A stretch of 64,000 nucleotides of DNA from an uncultured Pseudomonas sp. (GCF_943846705.1 NZ_OX044366.1:1364001-1428000); one strand, 5' to 3'. Counted from the stretch's first letter, positions 1 to 8,263 are shown. Numbers and translations: made by a program. The notes: generated by a model not told the origin, from the sequence alone.

Positions 1-15
1 TGAGTTGGCGGTGCC

Positions 16-37
16 GGGCAGCGTTGGTGCGCTGCCC
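16..37 (+). terminator. Hairpin, possible terminator of an upstream gene
   Basis: A perfect 8-bp stem (GGGCAGCG / CGCTGCCC) encloses a 6-base loop. There is no T-run after it, so termination is only inferred. The window opens with TGA at positions 1-3, which could be the stop codon of a gene lying outside (phoU is the usual neighbour in Pseudomonas), but nothing here can prove that. Confidence 0.4.
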
Positions 38-137
38 GTTGAGGAAAATGCCGCTGATCGCGGCATAGGCTGTATTTCGGTTGGCCTTTGGCCAGTCGCC
101 ATGACTATGCTTAAGGCCATCAAAATGGGAGTGGCCG

Positions 138-1049
138 ATGAGCAAAGTCAGTGTGCTGGTAGTGGACGACGCAACTTTTATCCGAGATCTGGTGAAAAAG
201 GGGCTGCGCGACCACTTTCCCGGCATTCAGATCGAGGAAGCCGTTAACGGGCGCAAAGCCCTGCAAATGCTGACACGCAAGCCGGTAGACCTGATCCTCT
301 GTGACTGGGAAATGCCGGAAATGTCCGGTCTGGAACTGCTCAGTTGGTGCCGCGAACAAGACAACCTGAAGACCGTGCCCTTCATCATGGTCACCAGCCG
401 AGGCGACAAGGACAACGTCGTGCAGGCGATTCAGGCCGGCGTTTCCGACTTTATCGGCAAGCCGTTTTCCAACGAACAGTTGGTCACCAAGGTCAAAAAG
501 GCCCTCAGCCGTGCCGGCAAGTTGCAGGCGCTGGCCGCCAGCGCGCCGCCGAAGATGCTCAGTACTGGGGCTTACGCCAACGATTCGTTGTCTGCGCTGA
601 CTGCTGGTAAGGCCGATGTGGTCAAGCCCGCTGCGGTTCCTGCCGTGCAGTCGGCCGCCGCTTTCGCGGCTAAACCGGCAGTCAGTAAGACCGCTGTACC
701 CAGCGCGAGCGCAGGCCGTGGTCAGGGTCAGTTGCGTTTGCCTAGCGGCAGCATGAGCTGCGTGATCAAGGCCCTCAGCCTGAAAGAGGCCCTGCTGGTG
801 GTTAAGCGCACCGAGGCGTTACCGCAGGTCTTGGAAAGCGCGGTGTTAGACCTGGAGCAGGGCGAGAGCGCGGAAACCGCACGGCTTAATGGTTACCTGC
901 ATGCGGTCGCCGCGTTCGAGCCGAAGCCGGACAGCGAATGGCTGCAGCTGACGTTTAAGTTCGTCGACAAAGACCCGCAGAAGCTCGATTACCTTTCGCG
1001 GCTGATTGCCCGTGGCACCGCGCAAAAGCACTTCAGCCCGAGCGCCTGA
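138..1049 (+). CDS. CheY-like response regulator with degenerate PilZ-like C-terminal domain
   Basis: 303 aa. Residues 1-125 form a receiver domain: acidic pair D10/D11, phospho-acceptor D56 in LILCDWEMPEMSG, T86 and K108 in GKPF. Residues 140-200 are an Ala/Pro/Val-rich linker of low complexity. Residues 205-300 look like a PilZ beta-barrel (a strand pair near LSLKEALLVVKR, then LTFKFVDKDPQKLDYLSRLI as the closing strand and helix), but the c-di-GMP-binding RxxxR and (D/N)xSxxG motifs are not recognisable. No DNA-binding domain is present, so the output is probably protein-protein or allosteric. It stands alone, ahead of an M23-family gene on the same strand. Its cognate kinase is not in the window. 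The receiver call is firm; the C-terminal assignment is inference. Confidence 0.88.
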   Translation: MSKVSVLVVDDATFIRDLVKKGLRDHFPGIQIEEAVNGRKALQMLTRKPVDLILCDWEMPEMSGLELLSWCREQDNLKTVPFIMVTSRGDKDNVVQAIQAGVSDFIGKPFSNEQLVTKVKKALSRAGKLQALAASAPPKMLSTGAYANDSLSALTAGKADVVKPAAVPAVQSAAAFAAKPAVSKTAVPSASAGRGQGQLRLPSGSMSCVIKALSLKEALLVVKRTEALPQVLESAVLDLEQGESAETARLNGYLHAVAAFEPKPDSEWLQLTFKFVDKDPQKLDYLSRLIARGTAQKHFSPSA

Positions 1050-1173
1050 ATAATCCCGACCGGGCGCGGCGCATGCGAGATGGCTCACAGGCTTGGCGCG
1101 CCGGCTCGCTTCACGCCGGGGCGGCTGCTAGTCTCATTCCTCCGGACATACAAATCATAAGATCCGAGTCGAT

Positions 1174-2070
1174 ATGCTAGGGCGTTTGCTACTTCTCTGC
1201 AGTTTGTTGAGCCTTGCCGGCCAGGCAGTGGCGTTGACTATTTATAAGTACACCGATGCCAACGGCGTGGTCACCTATACCGATCAGGCTGCGCCCGGCG
1301 CGCAAGTGTTTGTGTTTCGCGACCGTATGGTTGAGCGCCTGGACAACCAGGTAAAGCTGCAAACCAAGAAACACGAAGCCGGTGAAACCCTGATGGTGCG
1401 CAACGACCTGTACGCCCCGGTACAGATTGAGCTGCGCCTGCACGCCACGGACAACGTCGCCGGCGTGCCGGACGAGCCGATCAGCTGGGTGCTGCCTCCA
1501 CGCAGCAATATTCGCTTGCTGACCCTGGCTCCGCGTGATGCCCGCAAACCCATGCGTTACACCCCCAAGCTGCGTTATGCCATGGGCGACCCACGTTTGC
1601 TGCCGACCCAGCAACGCTATCCGCTGCCGTGGCGCGGCGGGCCGTTCCGCCTGACCCAGGGCGCCAACGGCAAGTACAGCCACTTCACCCCCAAAGGCCG
1701 CTACGCCATGGACATCGCCATGCCCGAGGGCACGCCGATTGTCGCCGCGCGCGGCGGCATGGTGGTGAAAACCGAGAATCGCCAGAGTGGCCGTGGCAAC
1801 AACCCGTCTGGCAACTATGTGCGCATCCTGCATGACGACGGCACCATGGGCGTCTACCTGCACCTGATGCAAGGCTCGGTGGTGGTGCGCGAGGGCAGTA
1901 GGGTTAACACCGGCAGCCTGCTGGCGCGCTCCGGCAATACCGGCAACAGCACCGGCCCACACCTGCACTTTGTGGTGCAGCGCAACGTCGGCCTGGCCCT
2001 GGAGTCGATTCCCTTCGACTTCTCACAGCCGGTCAACAGCCTGCCTAACTTCGCCGTAGGCGGTGAATAA
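1174..2070 (+). CDS. Secreted DUF4124 and M23-family (LytM-type) protein
   Basis: 298 aa. A signal peptide covers about residues 1-20, cleaved near QAVA. A DUF4124 segment follows at 21-50 (IYKYTDANGVVTYTD), then a beta-rich middle, then an M23 domain at about 160-285. Likely zinc ligands are D180 in YAMDIAMPEG, H230 in YLHLM and H263/H265 in GPHLHFVV. The usual HxxxD motif is altered: R176 sits where the first His is expected and the nearest His is H170, ten residues before the Asp. The protein probably acts in the periplasm on peptidoglycan as an endopeptidase, or as a non-catalytic amidase activator if zinc is not held. Both roles are inferred from the family. Confidence 0.85.
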   Translation: MLGRLLLLCSLLSLAGQAVALTIYKYTDANGVVTYTDQAAPGAQVFVFRDRMVERLDNQVKLQTKKHEAGETLMVRNDLYAPVQIELRLHATDNVAGVPDEPISWVLPPRSNIRLLTLAPRDARKPMRYTPKLRYAMGDPRLLPTQQRYPLPWRGGPFRLTQGANGKYSHFTPKGRYAMDIAMPEGTPIVAARGGMVVKTENRQSGRGNNPSGNYVRILHDDGTMGVYLHLMQGSVVVREGSRVNTGSLLARSGNTGNSTGPHLHFVVQRNVGLALESIPFDFSQPVNSLPNFAVGGE

Positions 2071-2103
2071 ATACCTGCTGCCGGTGGCTCTCTGCGCTAG
2101 TGC

Positions 2104-2134
2104 GTAGGATGGGTTGAGCGCAGCGATACCCATC
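2104..2134 (+). repeat. REP-like palindromic repeat, single copy
   Basis: The segment starts with GTAGGATGGGT (2104-2114) and closes with ACCCAT (2128-2133), forming a hairpin over the loop TGAGCGCAGCG. The same GTAGGATGGGT end occurs in the 85-bp paired copy at 6725-6809. It lies between the M23-family gene and the convergent CorC-type gene. This matches the style of intergenic REP elements in Pseudomonas; the family assignment is from memory. Confidence 0.65.
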
Positions 2135-2151
2135 AGATGCGCCCGGTCGCC

Positions 2152-3492
2152 TCAATCCAGCTTGAGCACCTTGGCTAGGAGGATCTTCGGGCCTTTCATC
2201 TTTTTCACGATGATGCGCAGGCCGTCCACCTCCAGCACTTCCTCTTCTTCAGGCATGCGCTTGAGGGTTTCATAGATCAGCCCGGCCAGGGTTTCGGCTT
2301 CGACATGGTCGAGGTCGACCCCGAGCAGGCGCTCGACTTTGGCCAGCGGCGTGTCGCCGCGCACCAGCAACTTGCCCGGCTGGTAGGCGAGGATGCCGCG
2401 TTCGGCCTTGCGGTGTTCGTCCTGAATGTCGCCGACCAGGGCTTCCAGCACGTCTTCCATGGTCAGGTAGCCGATCACCTTGCCGTCGGCTTCCTCGACC
2501 AGAGCGAAGTGCGAGCCGCCCTGACGGAACTGCTCCAGCAGGTTGGACAGCGGCATATGCCGGTTGACCCGTTCGACCGGGTGCATCAGCTCGGCCAGTT
2601 TCAACGCCGAGGGCAGCATTTCCAGCAAGGACAGGTGCAGCAACAGGTCTTTGATATGCAGCACGCCGACAAATTCGCCGCTGCTCTCGTCGCAGATCGG
2701 GTAGCGGCTGTATTTGTGCCGGCGGAACACGCTGAACACTTCATCCAGCGTGGCGGTCAGCGGCAGGGACACCAGGTCCTCGCGGGAGTTGGCCCAGTCC
2801 ACCACTTCCAATTCGCCCAGCTCGACGGCCGAGGCGAGTACGCGCATGTCCTGATCGTTGGGGTCGCTGGCACGTCTGGAGTGCAGGATCAGCTTGAGCT
2901 CGTCACGGCTGTAGTGGTGCTCATGGTGCGGCCCTGGCTCGCCCTGACCGGCCACGCGCAGGATGGCGTTGGCGCTGGCGTTGAGCAGGAAGATCGCCGG
3001 GTACATGGCCCAATAGAACAGGTACAACGGCGCGGCCGTCCACAGCGACAGCAGTTCGGGTTTGCGGATCGCCCACGACTTGGGCGCCAGCTCACCGACC
3101 ACGATGTGCAGGTAGGAAATGATAAAGAACGCGGTAAAGAAGGCGATGCCATGCACCAGCTTCGGCGACTCGATGCCGATGTAGCCGAGCAGCGGTTCGA
3201 GCAGGTGAGCAAAGGCCGGCTCGCCGACCCAGCCAAGGCCGAGGGAGGCCAGGGTAATCCCTAGCTGGCAGGCGGAGAGGTAGGCGTCGAGCTGGTTGTG
3301 TACGGTGCGCAGAATATGTCCGCGCCAGCCGTTTTTCGCGGCCAGGGCTTCGACCTTGGTGGCCCGTAGCTTGACGATGGCAAACTCGGCGGCGACGAAA
3401 AAGCCGTTGAGTAAGACCAGAAACAGGGCGAATAAAACCAGGCCGAAATCGGCGAAGTAAGTGGCAGCGGTGTAACTCGAGGAGGGGTCCAT
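2152..3492 (-). CDS. CorC/HlyC family CBS-domain membrane protein (UPF0053)
   Basis: 446 aa. An N-terminal DUF21/CNNM transmembrane domain covers about residues 10-200, with the family signature CQLGITLASLGLGWVGEPAF. A CBS-domain pair follows at about 215-335, then a C-terminal CorC_HlyC transporter-associated domain. Members are inner-membrane proteins linked to magnesium/cobalt efflux or resistance; the substrate cannot be read from sequence. The reading frame is open 84 codons further upstream, but that part has the composition of non-coding DNA. The start at 3492 (MDPSSSYTAATYFADF) fits the family. It lies 82 bp downstream of phoR on the same strand and may be read with it. Confidence 0.87.
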   Translation of the reverse strand: MDPSSSYTAATYFADFGLVLFALFLVLLNGFFVAAEFAIVKLRATKVEALAAKNGWRGHILRTVHNQLDAYLSACQLGITLASLGLGWVGEPAFAHLLEPLLGYIGIESPKLVHGIAFFTAFFIISYLHIVVGELAPKSWAIRKPELLSLWTAAPLYLFYWAMYPAIFLLNASANAILRVAGQGEPGPHHEHHYSRDELKLILHSRRASDPNDQDMRVLASAVELGELEVVDWANSREDLVSLPLTATLDEVFSVFRRHKYSRYPICDESSGEFVGVLHIKDLLLHLSLLEMLPSALKLAELMHPVERVNRHMPLSNLLEQFRQGGSHFALVEEADGKVIGYLTMEDVLEALVGDIQDEHRKAERGILAYQPGKLLVRGDTPLAKVERLLGVDLDHVEAETLAGLIYETLKRMPEEEEVLEVDGLRIIVKKMKGPKILLAKVLKLD

Positions 3493-3574
3493 ACAGGGTT
3501 CGGGTAGTGGATGAGGGCTAAAGGGTGGGGGCTGGCCAGCGGCTTTGCAAGAGGGGCGCAGCGACTGGCCGTAG

Positions 3575-4897
3575 CTACTGACCGCGGCGCACCATCTGCA
3601 GGGTTGGGAAGTGGCAGGTGAAGGTGCTGCCCTTGCCGAGCTGGCTGGCAATGTCCAGGCGCGCGCGGTGGCGCAGCAGCACATGCTTGACGATGGCCAG
3701 GCCCAGGCCGGTGCCGCCGGTGTTGCTGGCGCGGCTGGAGTCAACGCGGTAAAAGCGCTCGGTCAGGCGCGGCAGGTGTTTGCCTTCGATGCCCAGGCCG
3801 GTGTCCTGCACGCTGAGGTGCGCGCCCTGCTCATCACTCCACCAGCGCACATGGATCTCGCCTTCGTCCGGGGTGTATTTCACCGCGTTGAACACCAGGT
3901 TGGAGAAGGCGCTGCGCAGCTCGGCTTCGCTGCCTTTGAGCTTGAGGTGCGGGTCCGCCTCCAGGCTGATGCGGTGGTGGCGCTCGCCGGACAGCGCCTG
4001 GGCATCGTTTTTGATGCTCAGCAGCAGCAGATCAATCGCCACCGGCTGGTTGTCCGAGGGGTAACCGGTGGCTTCCAGTTTGGCTAGCAACAGCAGGTCG
4101 TTGAGCAGGTTCTGCATGCGTCCGCCTTGTTGCTGCATCTGTTGCAGGGCGCGCAGCCAGCGTGGATTAACCTCCTCGACGTTATCCAGCAGGGTCTCCA
4201 GGTAGCCGCTGATCACCGTCAACGGGGTGCGCAGCTCGTGGGAGACGTTGGCGACGAAGTCTTTGCGCATCTGCTCCAGCTGGTGCAGCCGGGTGATATC
4301 ACGCACCAGCATCAGGTGCTCGCGGTTGCCGTAACGGGTGATGTGGAATTGCAGGCGCAGGTGGTTATTCACCGGCGATGGCAGTTCCAGCGGCTCGTTG
4401 TAATTGTGGTTGTCGAAATACTCGATAAAGCGCGGGTCGCGCAGCAGGTTGGTGATCTGCTGGCCGCTGTCTTGCGGGGTTTTCAGGCCCAGGAGTTTCT
4501 CCGCGGCGATGTTCCACCACTCCAGGTTGCCGTCGCGGTCGAGCATGATCACCGCATCTTTCAGCGCGGCGGTGGATTCCTGCACGCGGTCGATTACCGC
4601 CTGCAGACGCCCGCGGACTTTTTGGTCGCGGCGCTGCAGGTGATAGATGCTGTCGAGTACCTCGCCCCACAGGCCATAGCCATCCGGCGGCGCTTCATCG
4701 TCCGCGCGGGTGCGCAGCCATTTGTGCAGGCGCAGCAGTTGTTGCAGATGCCAGCCGAGATAGCCGGCCAGGCCGAGCACCAGCGCCCAGGCGTATTCGC
4801 CGCTGATCAAACCGAGCAGCAGGCAAACGCCAACCAGCAGCGACAATTGGCGAGTCAGGGGGTGCCAGTCTTGGTTCAAATCAACCTCATCCGCCAA
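3575..4897 (-). CDS. phoR: PhoR phosphate-regulon sensor histidine kinase
   Basis: 440 aa, normal for PhoR. Two hydrophobic segments lie at about residues 17-50, then a short cytoplasmic linker, a PAS domain at about 100-200, and a HisKA domain with the phospho-accepting H220 in FVANVSHELRTPL. The C-terminal HATPase domain carries the N-box (NAVKYTPDEG), GLGI, and GGTGLGLAI. PhoR autophosphorylates and phosphorylates PhoB, with input from the Pst-PhoU system under phosphate limitation. It lies 37 bp downstream of phoB on the same strand, the standard phoBR operon. The short N-terminus without a periplasmic domain is typical of this kinase. Confidence 0.97.
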   Translation of the reverse strand: MADEVDLNQDWHPLTRQLSLLVGVCLLLGLISGEYAWALVLGLAGYLGWHLQQLLRLHKWLRTRADDEAPPDGYGLWGEVLDSIYHLQRRDQKVRGRLQAVIDRVQESTAALKDAVIMLDRDGNLEWWNIAAEKLLGLKTPQDSGQQITNLLRDPRFIEYFDNHNYNEPLELPSPVNNHLRLQFHITRYGNREHLMLVRDITRLHQLEQMRKDFVANVSHELRTPLTVISGYLETLLDNVEEVNPRWLRALQQMQQQGGRMQNLLNDLLLLAKLEATGYPSDNQPVAIDLLLLSIKNDAQALSGERHHRISLEADPHLKLKGSEAELRSAFSNLVFNAVKYTPDEGEIHVRWWSDEQGAHLSVQDTGLGIEGKHLPRLTERFYRVDSSRASNTGGTGLGLAIVKHVLLRHRARLDIASQLGKGSTFTCHFPTLQMVRRGQ

Positions 4898-4934
4898 TCA
4901 ATCCGTGGTTGCCAGGTGCGGGTAGGGGCGCGGC

Positions 4935-5624
4935 CTAGCTTTTGGTGGAAAAACGGTAACCGGTGCCGCGTACGGTCTGCACCAGGCTCTCGTAAACCTC
5001 GCCGAGGGCTTTGCGCAGGCGCCGAATGTGCACATCGACCGTGCGTTCCTCAACGTAGACATTGCCGCCCCAGACCTGATCAAGCAACTGGCCACGAGTA
5101 TACGCACGCTCTTGGTGGGTCATAAAAAACTGCAGCAAGCGGTATTCGGTAGGGCCCATTTCGGCGGGTTTGCCGTCGATGGTCACGCGGTGGCTGACCG
5201 GGTCCAGCAGCAGGCCGCCGACTTCGATTGGCCCTTCGTTGTCGATTGGCCCGGCGCGGCGCAGCACGGCTTTCAGGCGCGCGACCAGCTCGCGTGGGGA
5301 AAACGGCTTGGTGATGTAGTCATCGGCACCGACTTCCAGGCCCTGGATCTTGTTGTCTTCTTCACCTTTGGCGGTGAGCATGATGATTGGAATATCGCTG
5401 GTCAATTCATCGCGCTTGAGTCGCCGTGCCAGCTCGATACCGCTGGTGCCGGGCAGCATCCAGTCGAGCAGAATCAGGTCGGGTTTACGGTCGACGATGA
5501 TGGCGTGGGCTTGCTGGGTGTTCTCCGCTTCCAGGCATTCGTAGCCGGCCATCTCCAGGGCCACGACGATCATTTCACGGATTGGTGCTTCGTCATCGAC
5601 GATCAGGATGTTTTTGCCAACCAT
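4935..5624 (-). CDS. phoB: PhoB phosphate-regulon response regulator
   Basis: 229 aa. Receiver domain at 1-120 with D10/D11, phospho-acceptor D54 ([10 protein letters not shown]), T84 and K106 (ITKPFSPRE). A winged-helix OmpR/PhoB-type output domain covers about 130-229, ending with the recognition helix and wing ([23 protein letters not shown]). It activates Pho-box promoters for phosphate uptake and scavenging. A Pho box lies 54-71 bp upstream, which indicates autoregulation. It is the first gene of phoB-phoR. Confidence 0.98.
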   Translation of the reverse strand: MVGKNILIVDDEAPIREMIVVALEMAGYECLEAENTQQAHAIIVDRKPDLILLDWMLPGTSGIELARRLKRDELTSDIPIIMLTAKGEEDNKIQGLEVGADDYITKPFSPRELVARLKAVLRRAGPIDNEGPIEVGGLLLDPVSHRVTIDGKPAEMGPTEYRLLQFFMTHQERAYTRGQLLDQVWGGNVYVEERTVDVHIRRLRKALGEVYESLVQTVRGTGYRFSTKS

Positions 5625-5677
5625 GGATCAAACCTCAAGTCATCTCGCAGTAATGGACTGCATTAGATAACGGAATT

Positions 5678-5695
5678 ATTGCAGCCATATGACAG
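5678..5695 (-). promoter_or_regulatory. Pho box upstream of phoB
   Basis: On the minus strand CTGTCAT, 4 bp, CTGCAAT form the 7-4-7 direct repeat of a Pho box (first half exact, second half 5 of 7 to CTGTCAT). A weak -10 element (TATCTA, 5669-5664) follows about 9 bp downstream, and the phoB start lies at 5624. In Pho promoters the box replaces the -35 element. Consistent with phoBR autoregulation. Confidence 0.8.
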
Positions 5696-5759
5696 CTGCG
5701 CGTCATGGCCCAGCGCCGCCGTCCCCGTAGGGTCGGTTTCACTGCATCAGCGGCCCATC

Positions 5760-6653
5760 TTAGCTGCGTAAGGCGTAGTCGAGGACCAGGCCGATAAAGA
5801 TCGCCAGCCCGGCCCAGTGGTTATGCAAAAAAGCCTTGAAGCAGGCCATCGGCTTGCGATTGCGAGTCGTGTGGTATTGCCAGGCAAAGCAGCCTGCCGC
5901 CGCCAGTAGGCCGAGGTGGAAGTACCCACCCAGTTCAAAACGCCCACCCGCGAGCAGCAGGCAGAGCAGCGCCAGGCCCTGCAGGGTCACGATGATCAGG
6001 CGGTCGGCATCGCCAAACAGAATGGCGGTGGACTTCACCCCGATCTTCAGGTCGTCGTCGCGGTCGGCCATGGCGTAGTAGGTGTCGTAGGCCACCGTCC
6101 ACAACAGGTTGGCGATGTATAGCAGCCAGGCCTCGGGCGGCAGGCTGCCGGTTTCGGCAGTAAAAGCCATGGGCATGCCCCAGGAAAACGCCGCGCCCAG
6201 CACCACTTGCGGGTAAAAGGTGTAGCGCTTCATAAAGGGGTAGCACGCGGCCAGTGCCAGGCCGCCAAACGACAGCCAGATGGTCGTGGCATTGGTAAAC
6301 AGCACCAGCACAAAGCTCAGCGCCACCAGCACGGCGAACAGCATCAGCGCTTCACGCGGCTGTACCTTGCCGCTGGCCAGCGGCCGCGCTTGGGTACGGC
6401 TGACATGGCCGTCGATGTTGCGATCGGCGTAGTCATTGATTACGCAGCCAGCGGCGCGCATGAGGAACACCCCGGCGACGAAGATAAACAGGTTCTTGGC
6501 GCTCGGTACGCCCTCGGCCGCTACCCACAACGCCCACAGGGTCGGCCACAGCAGCAGGTAAATGCCGATGGGTTTGTCCAGGCGCATCAGCTGGATAAAG
6601 TCCCAGGTGCGCGGGTGCAGGCGGTTGAGCGAGTGCAGCAGGCGGGTATACAT
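5760..6653 (-). CDS. ubiA: UbiA 4-hydroxybenzoate polyprenyltransferase
   Basis: 297 aa with 8-9 predicted membrane segments. Both Asp-rich prenyl-diphosphate/Mg-binding motifs of the family are present: [15 protein letters not shown] and [16 protein letters not shown]. The N-terminal [20 protein letters not shown] is characteristic of UbiA. It attaches the polyprenyl tail to 4-hydroxybenzoate in the inner membrane, the second step of ubiquinone synthesis. ubiC, which makes the substrate, lies upstream on the same strand but is separated by about 150 bp that holds a palindromic repeat. The two may still be co-transcribed. Confidence 0.97.
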   Translation of the reverse strand: MYTRLLHSLNRLHPRTWDFIQLMRLDKPIGIYLLLWPTLWALWVAAEGVPSAKNLFIFVAGVFLMRAAGCVINDYADRNIDGHVSRTQARPLASGKVQPREALMLFAVLVALSFVLVLFTNATTIWLSFGGLALAACYPFMKRYTFYPQVVLGAAFSWGMPMAFTAETGSLPPEAWLLYIANLLWTVAYDTYYAMADRDDDLKIGVKSTAILFGDADRLIIVTLQGLALLCLLLAGGRFELGGYFHLGLLAAAGCFAWQYHTTRNRKPMACFKAFLHNHWAGLAIFIGLVLDYALRS

Positions 6654-6724
6654 CGGGCGCGTCTCCGTGCGGGTTGCCGCGGATTATACGGAGTCGGCGG
6701 GCGGGGTGGGGCCAGGGTTGAGCT

Positions 6725-6809
6725 GTAGGATGGGTGAACATAGCGATACCCATGCGGTACGGGTGGCGCTGCTTATTGATGGGGTACGCCTGCGGCTAAC
6801 CCATCCTAC
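6725..6809. repeat. 85-bp paired palindromic repeat (BIME/MITE-like) between ubiC and ubiA
   Basis: The element has perfect 11-bp terminal inverted repeats, GTAGGATGGGT (6725-6735) and ACCCATCCTAC (6799-6809). Inside each half is a smaller hairpin (ATGGGT/ACCCAT at 6730-6753; an imperfect ATGGGGT/ACCCAT pair at 6779-6804), so it reads as two REP-type units in inverted orientation. A single unit occurs at 2104-2134. Its right end supplies the TAG stop codon of ubiC. No open reading frame is inside. Confidence 0.75.
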
Positions 6810-7360
6810 GGCTCAATGGCAGCTGCGGCCCAGAAAGCCGGCAGAAACACCTCGGCGACTAATACGCTCAGCGCGCCACGGCTGAAGCACGAACGGCGGG
6901 CCCACAAGTCTTCGCCGCGTACCTGTTCCGGCAGCCAGGCGGTCGGGTAGTGGCAGGCTTGTAAGGGGCCGCGGGCGAAGGCGCGGTCGCTGAACAGCAA
7001 CTCGCCGAGTGAACGGCTGCCGAGCTGATCGAGGCCCAAGCCGGAATCTTCCAGCGCGCTGCGCGCCGCCACGCTGCGGGCGAACACCCACGGCTGCAGA
7101 TGGCCGCGCAGGAACACTTCACGCACCCAGCCCTGGCTGCCTGTGGCGACATTCAGTGCGGCGCACTCATCATCGCGCAGGACCTGCCAGCCTTCGCTCA
7201 GCGGTAATACGCTGAAGTGCTTGGCTGACAGTTCGACCAGGCGCTGGGTGAGCGAGTCCTGGTTGACGAACAACCAGCCGTAAACGTCCGCCGCCGGAGG
7301 CGGTTGCAATTGGCTGGCGCTCAGCCAGCGCGGCGGATAAGCGAGGGGAGCGTCGGGCAC
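6806..7360 (-). CDS. ubiC: UbiC chorismate-pyruvate lyase
   Basis: 184 aa. Converts chorismate to 4-hydroxybenzoate plus pyruvate, the first committed ubiquinone step; cytoplasmic. Family features: WLFVNQDSLTQRLVEL near the N-terminus, the active-site Arg region WVREVFLRG, the central GELLF, and the closing RRSCFSRG and EVFLP with the expected Glu. I chose the GTG at 7360 (VPDAPLAYPPRW) because it gives a normal family length. The frame is open about 53 codons further upstream but that part does not look like UbiC, and the ribosome site is weak, so the start is uncertain. The last residues and the TAG stop fall in the terminal repeat of the palindromic element at 6725-6809, so the extreme C-terminus may have been changed by insertion of that element. 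Confidence 0.9.
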   Translation of the reverse strand: MPDAPLAYPPRWLSASQLQPPPAADVYGWLFVNQDSLTQRLVELSAKHFSVLPLSEGWQVLRDDECAALNVATGSQGWVREVFLRGHLQPWVFARSVAARSALEDSGLGLDQLGSRSLGELLFSDRAFARGPLQACHYPTAWLPEQVRGEDLWARRSCFSRGALSVLVAEVFLPAFWAAAAIEP

Positions 7361-7460
7361 GGTCGGCAAGTCACCAGAAATGAAAGCGCGCGAGTGTAAC
7401 AAATGCCCGTGCGCATCCAGATGCCTGCCGGGCTGAATCTTAAGCCTTGAGTGCGCGTAC

Positions 7461-8234
7461 CTATGCCCAGCCTTCAAGGCGCATGGTCGCGCGCACCAGG
7501 CGTTGCTCTTCCTCTTCAATTTCCTTGAGGTTGTCGCGAATGCTGTGGATGTGTTCGCGCGCCGCGCGCTGCGCCTGCTCCGGTAGGCGCTCGATTACTG
7601 CGTGGTAGAGCCGTGTGTGTTGGCGGTCGATCTGACGTTTCTGCAGCGGCCGGTGGTAGAGGTTGTTGACCGAGGCAAACACCGTGCTGAGCATCAAGTC
7701 GGTCAACGACTGCAGGGTGTGCAGCAGCACCGGATTGTGTGAGGCCTCGCAGATCGCCAGATGGAAGGCATGGTCGAGGCGCGCATGTTCGCGCGGGTCA
7801 ACCGGTACGGTCTGGCTGTGGGCGGCGAGCATTTCTTCGTAACGCCGGGTGAGCAAGACGAAATCCGCGTCGGTGCCGCGCAAGGCGGCCAGGCGCGCCG
7901 ATTCGGCTTCCAGCAGGGCGCGCACTTCCAGTAGGTCGAAGAGGGTGCGTGGCTGCGAGTTAAACAGGTGCATCAAGGGGCTGGCATCGCGCGGGCCGTT
8001 GAGGGTGGCGACGCGCGAGTCGCGACCCTGGGCGGTTTCGATGATGCCGCGCCCGCGCAGCACTTTTAAGCCTTCACGCAGGGCCGAGCGGGATATTCCC
8101 AGTTTCTCGCACAGGCGGCGCTCCGAAGGCAGCGCCTGACCGACCTTGAGCACGCCATCGACGATCAAGCGCTCGATCCGCTCGGCGACCACATCGCTGA
8201 CCTGGCGACGTGTTTCGGGGGGGGCTTCGGGCAT
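7461..8234 (-). CDS. glcC: GlcC, FadR-subfamily GntR regulator of glycolate genes
   Basis: 257 aa. An N-terminal winged helix at about 10-75 (VGQALPSERRLCEKLGISRSALREGL) is followed by an FCD all-alpha effector domain at about 90-235. This is the FadR/GlcC/LldR branch, whose members sense 2-hydroxy acids or related compounds. The start at 8234 (MPEAPPETRRQ) places the HTH at the usual distance; the frame upstream of it overlaps the operator region. It is divergent from glcDEFGB, with a 251-bp gap that holds two TGGTnnnACCA palindromes. The family and location make control of the glycolate operon very likely; glycolate as effector is inferred. Confidence 0.92.
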   Translation of the reverse strand: MPEAPPETRRQVSDVVAERIERLIVDGVLKVGQALPSERRLCEKLGISRSALREGLKVLRGRGIIETAQGRDSRVATLNGPRDASPLMHLFNSQPRTLFDLLEVRALLEAESARLAALRGTDADFVLLTRRYEEMLAAHSQTVPVDPREHARLDHAFHLAICEASHNPVLLHTLQSLTDLMLSTVFASVNNLYHRPLQKRQIDRQHTRLYHAVIERLPEQAQRAAREHIHSIRDNLKEIEEEEQRLVRATMRLEGWA

Positions 8235-8252
8235 ATTCGTACTCCGATCAGC

Positions 8253-8263
8253 TGGTAGGACCA
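8253..8263. promoter_or_regulatory. TGGTnnnACCA operator in the glcC leader
   Basis: Sequence TGGTAGGACCA is a perfect 4-3-4 palindrome of the type bound by FadR-subfamily GntR regulators (FadR, LldR, PdhR, GlcC). It lies 19 bp upstream of the glcC start, in a position suited to autorepression. Confidence 0.7.

Noticed and set aside
5..247. Plus-strand frame at the window start
   Set aside because: It overlaps the response regulator in another frame and shows no protein-like pattern or ribosome site.
3493..3744. 84-codon upstream extension of the CorC-type gene
   Set aside because: Composition (Ala, Ser, Cys and Pro runs) is that of the wrong frame of the phoR 3' end; the family start is at 3492.
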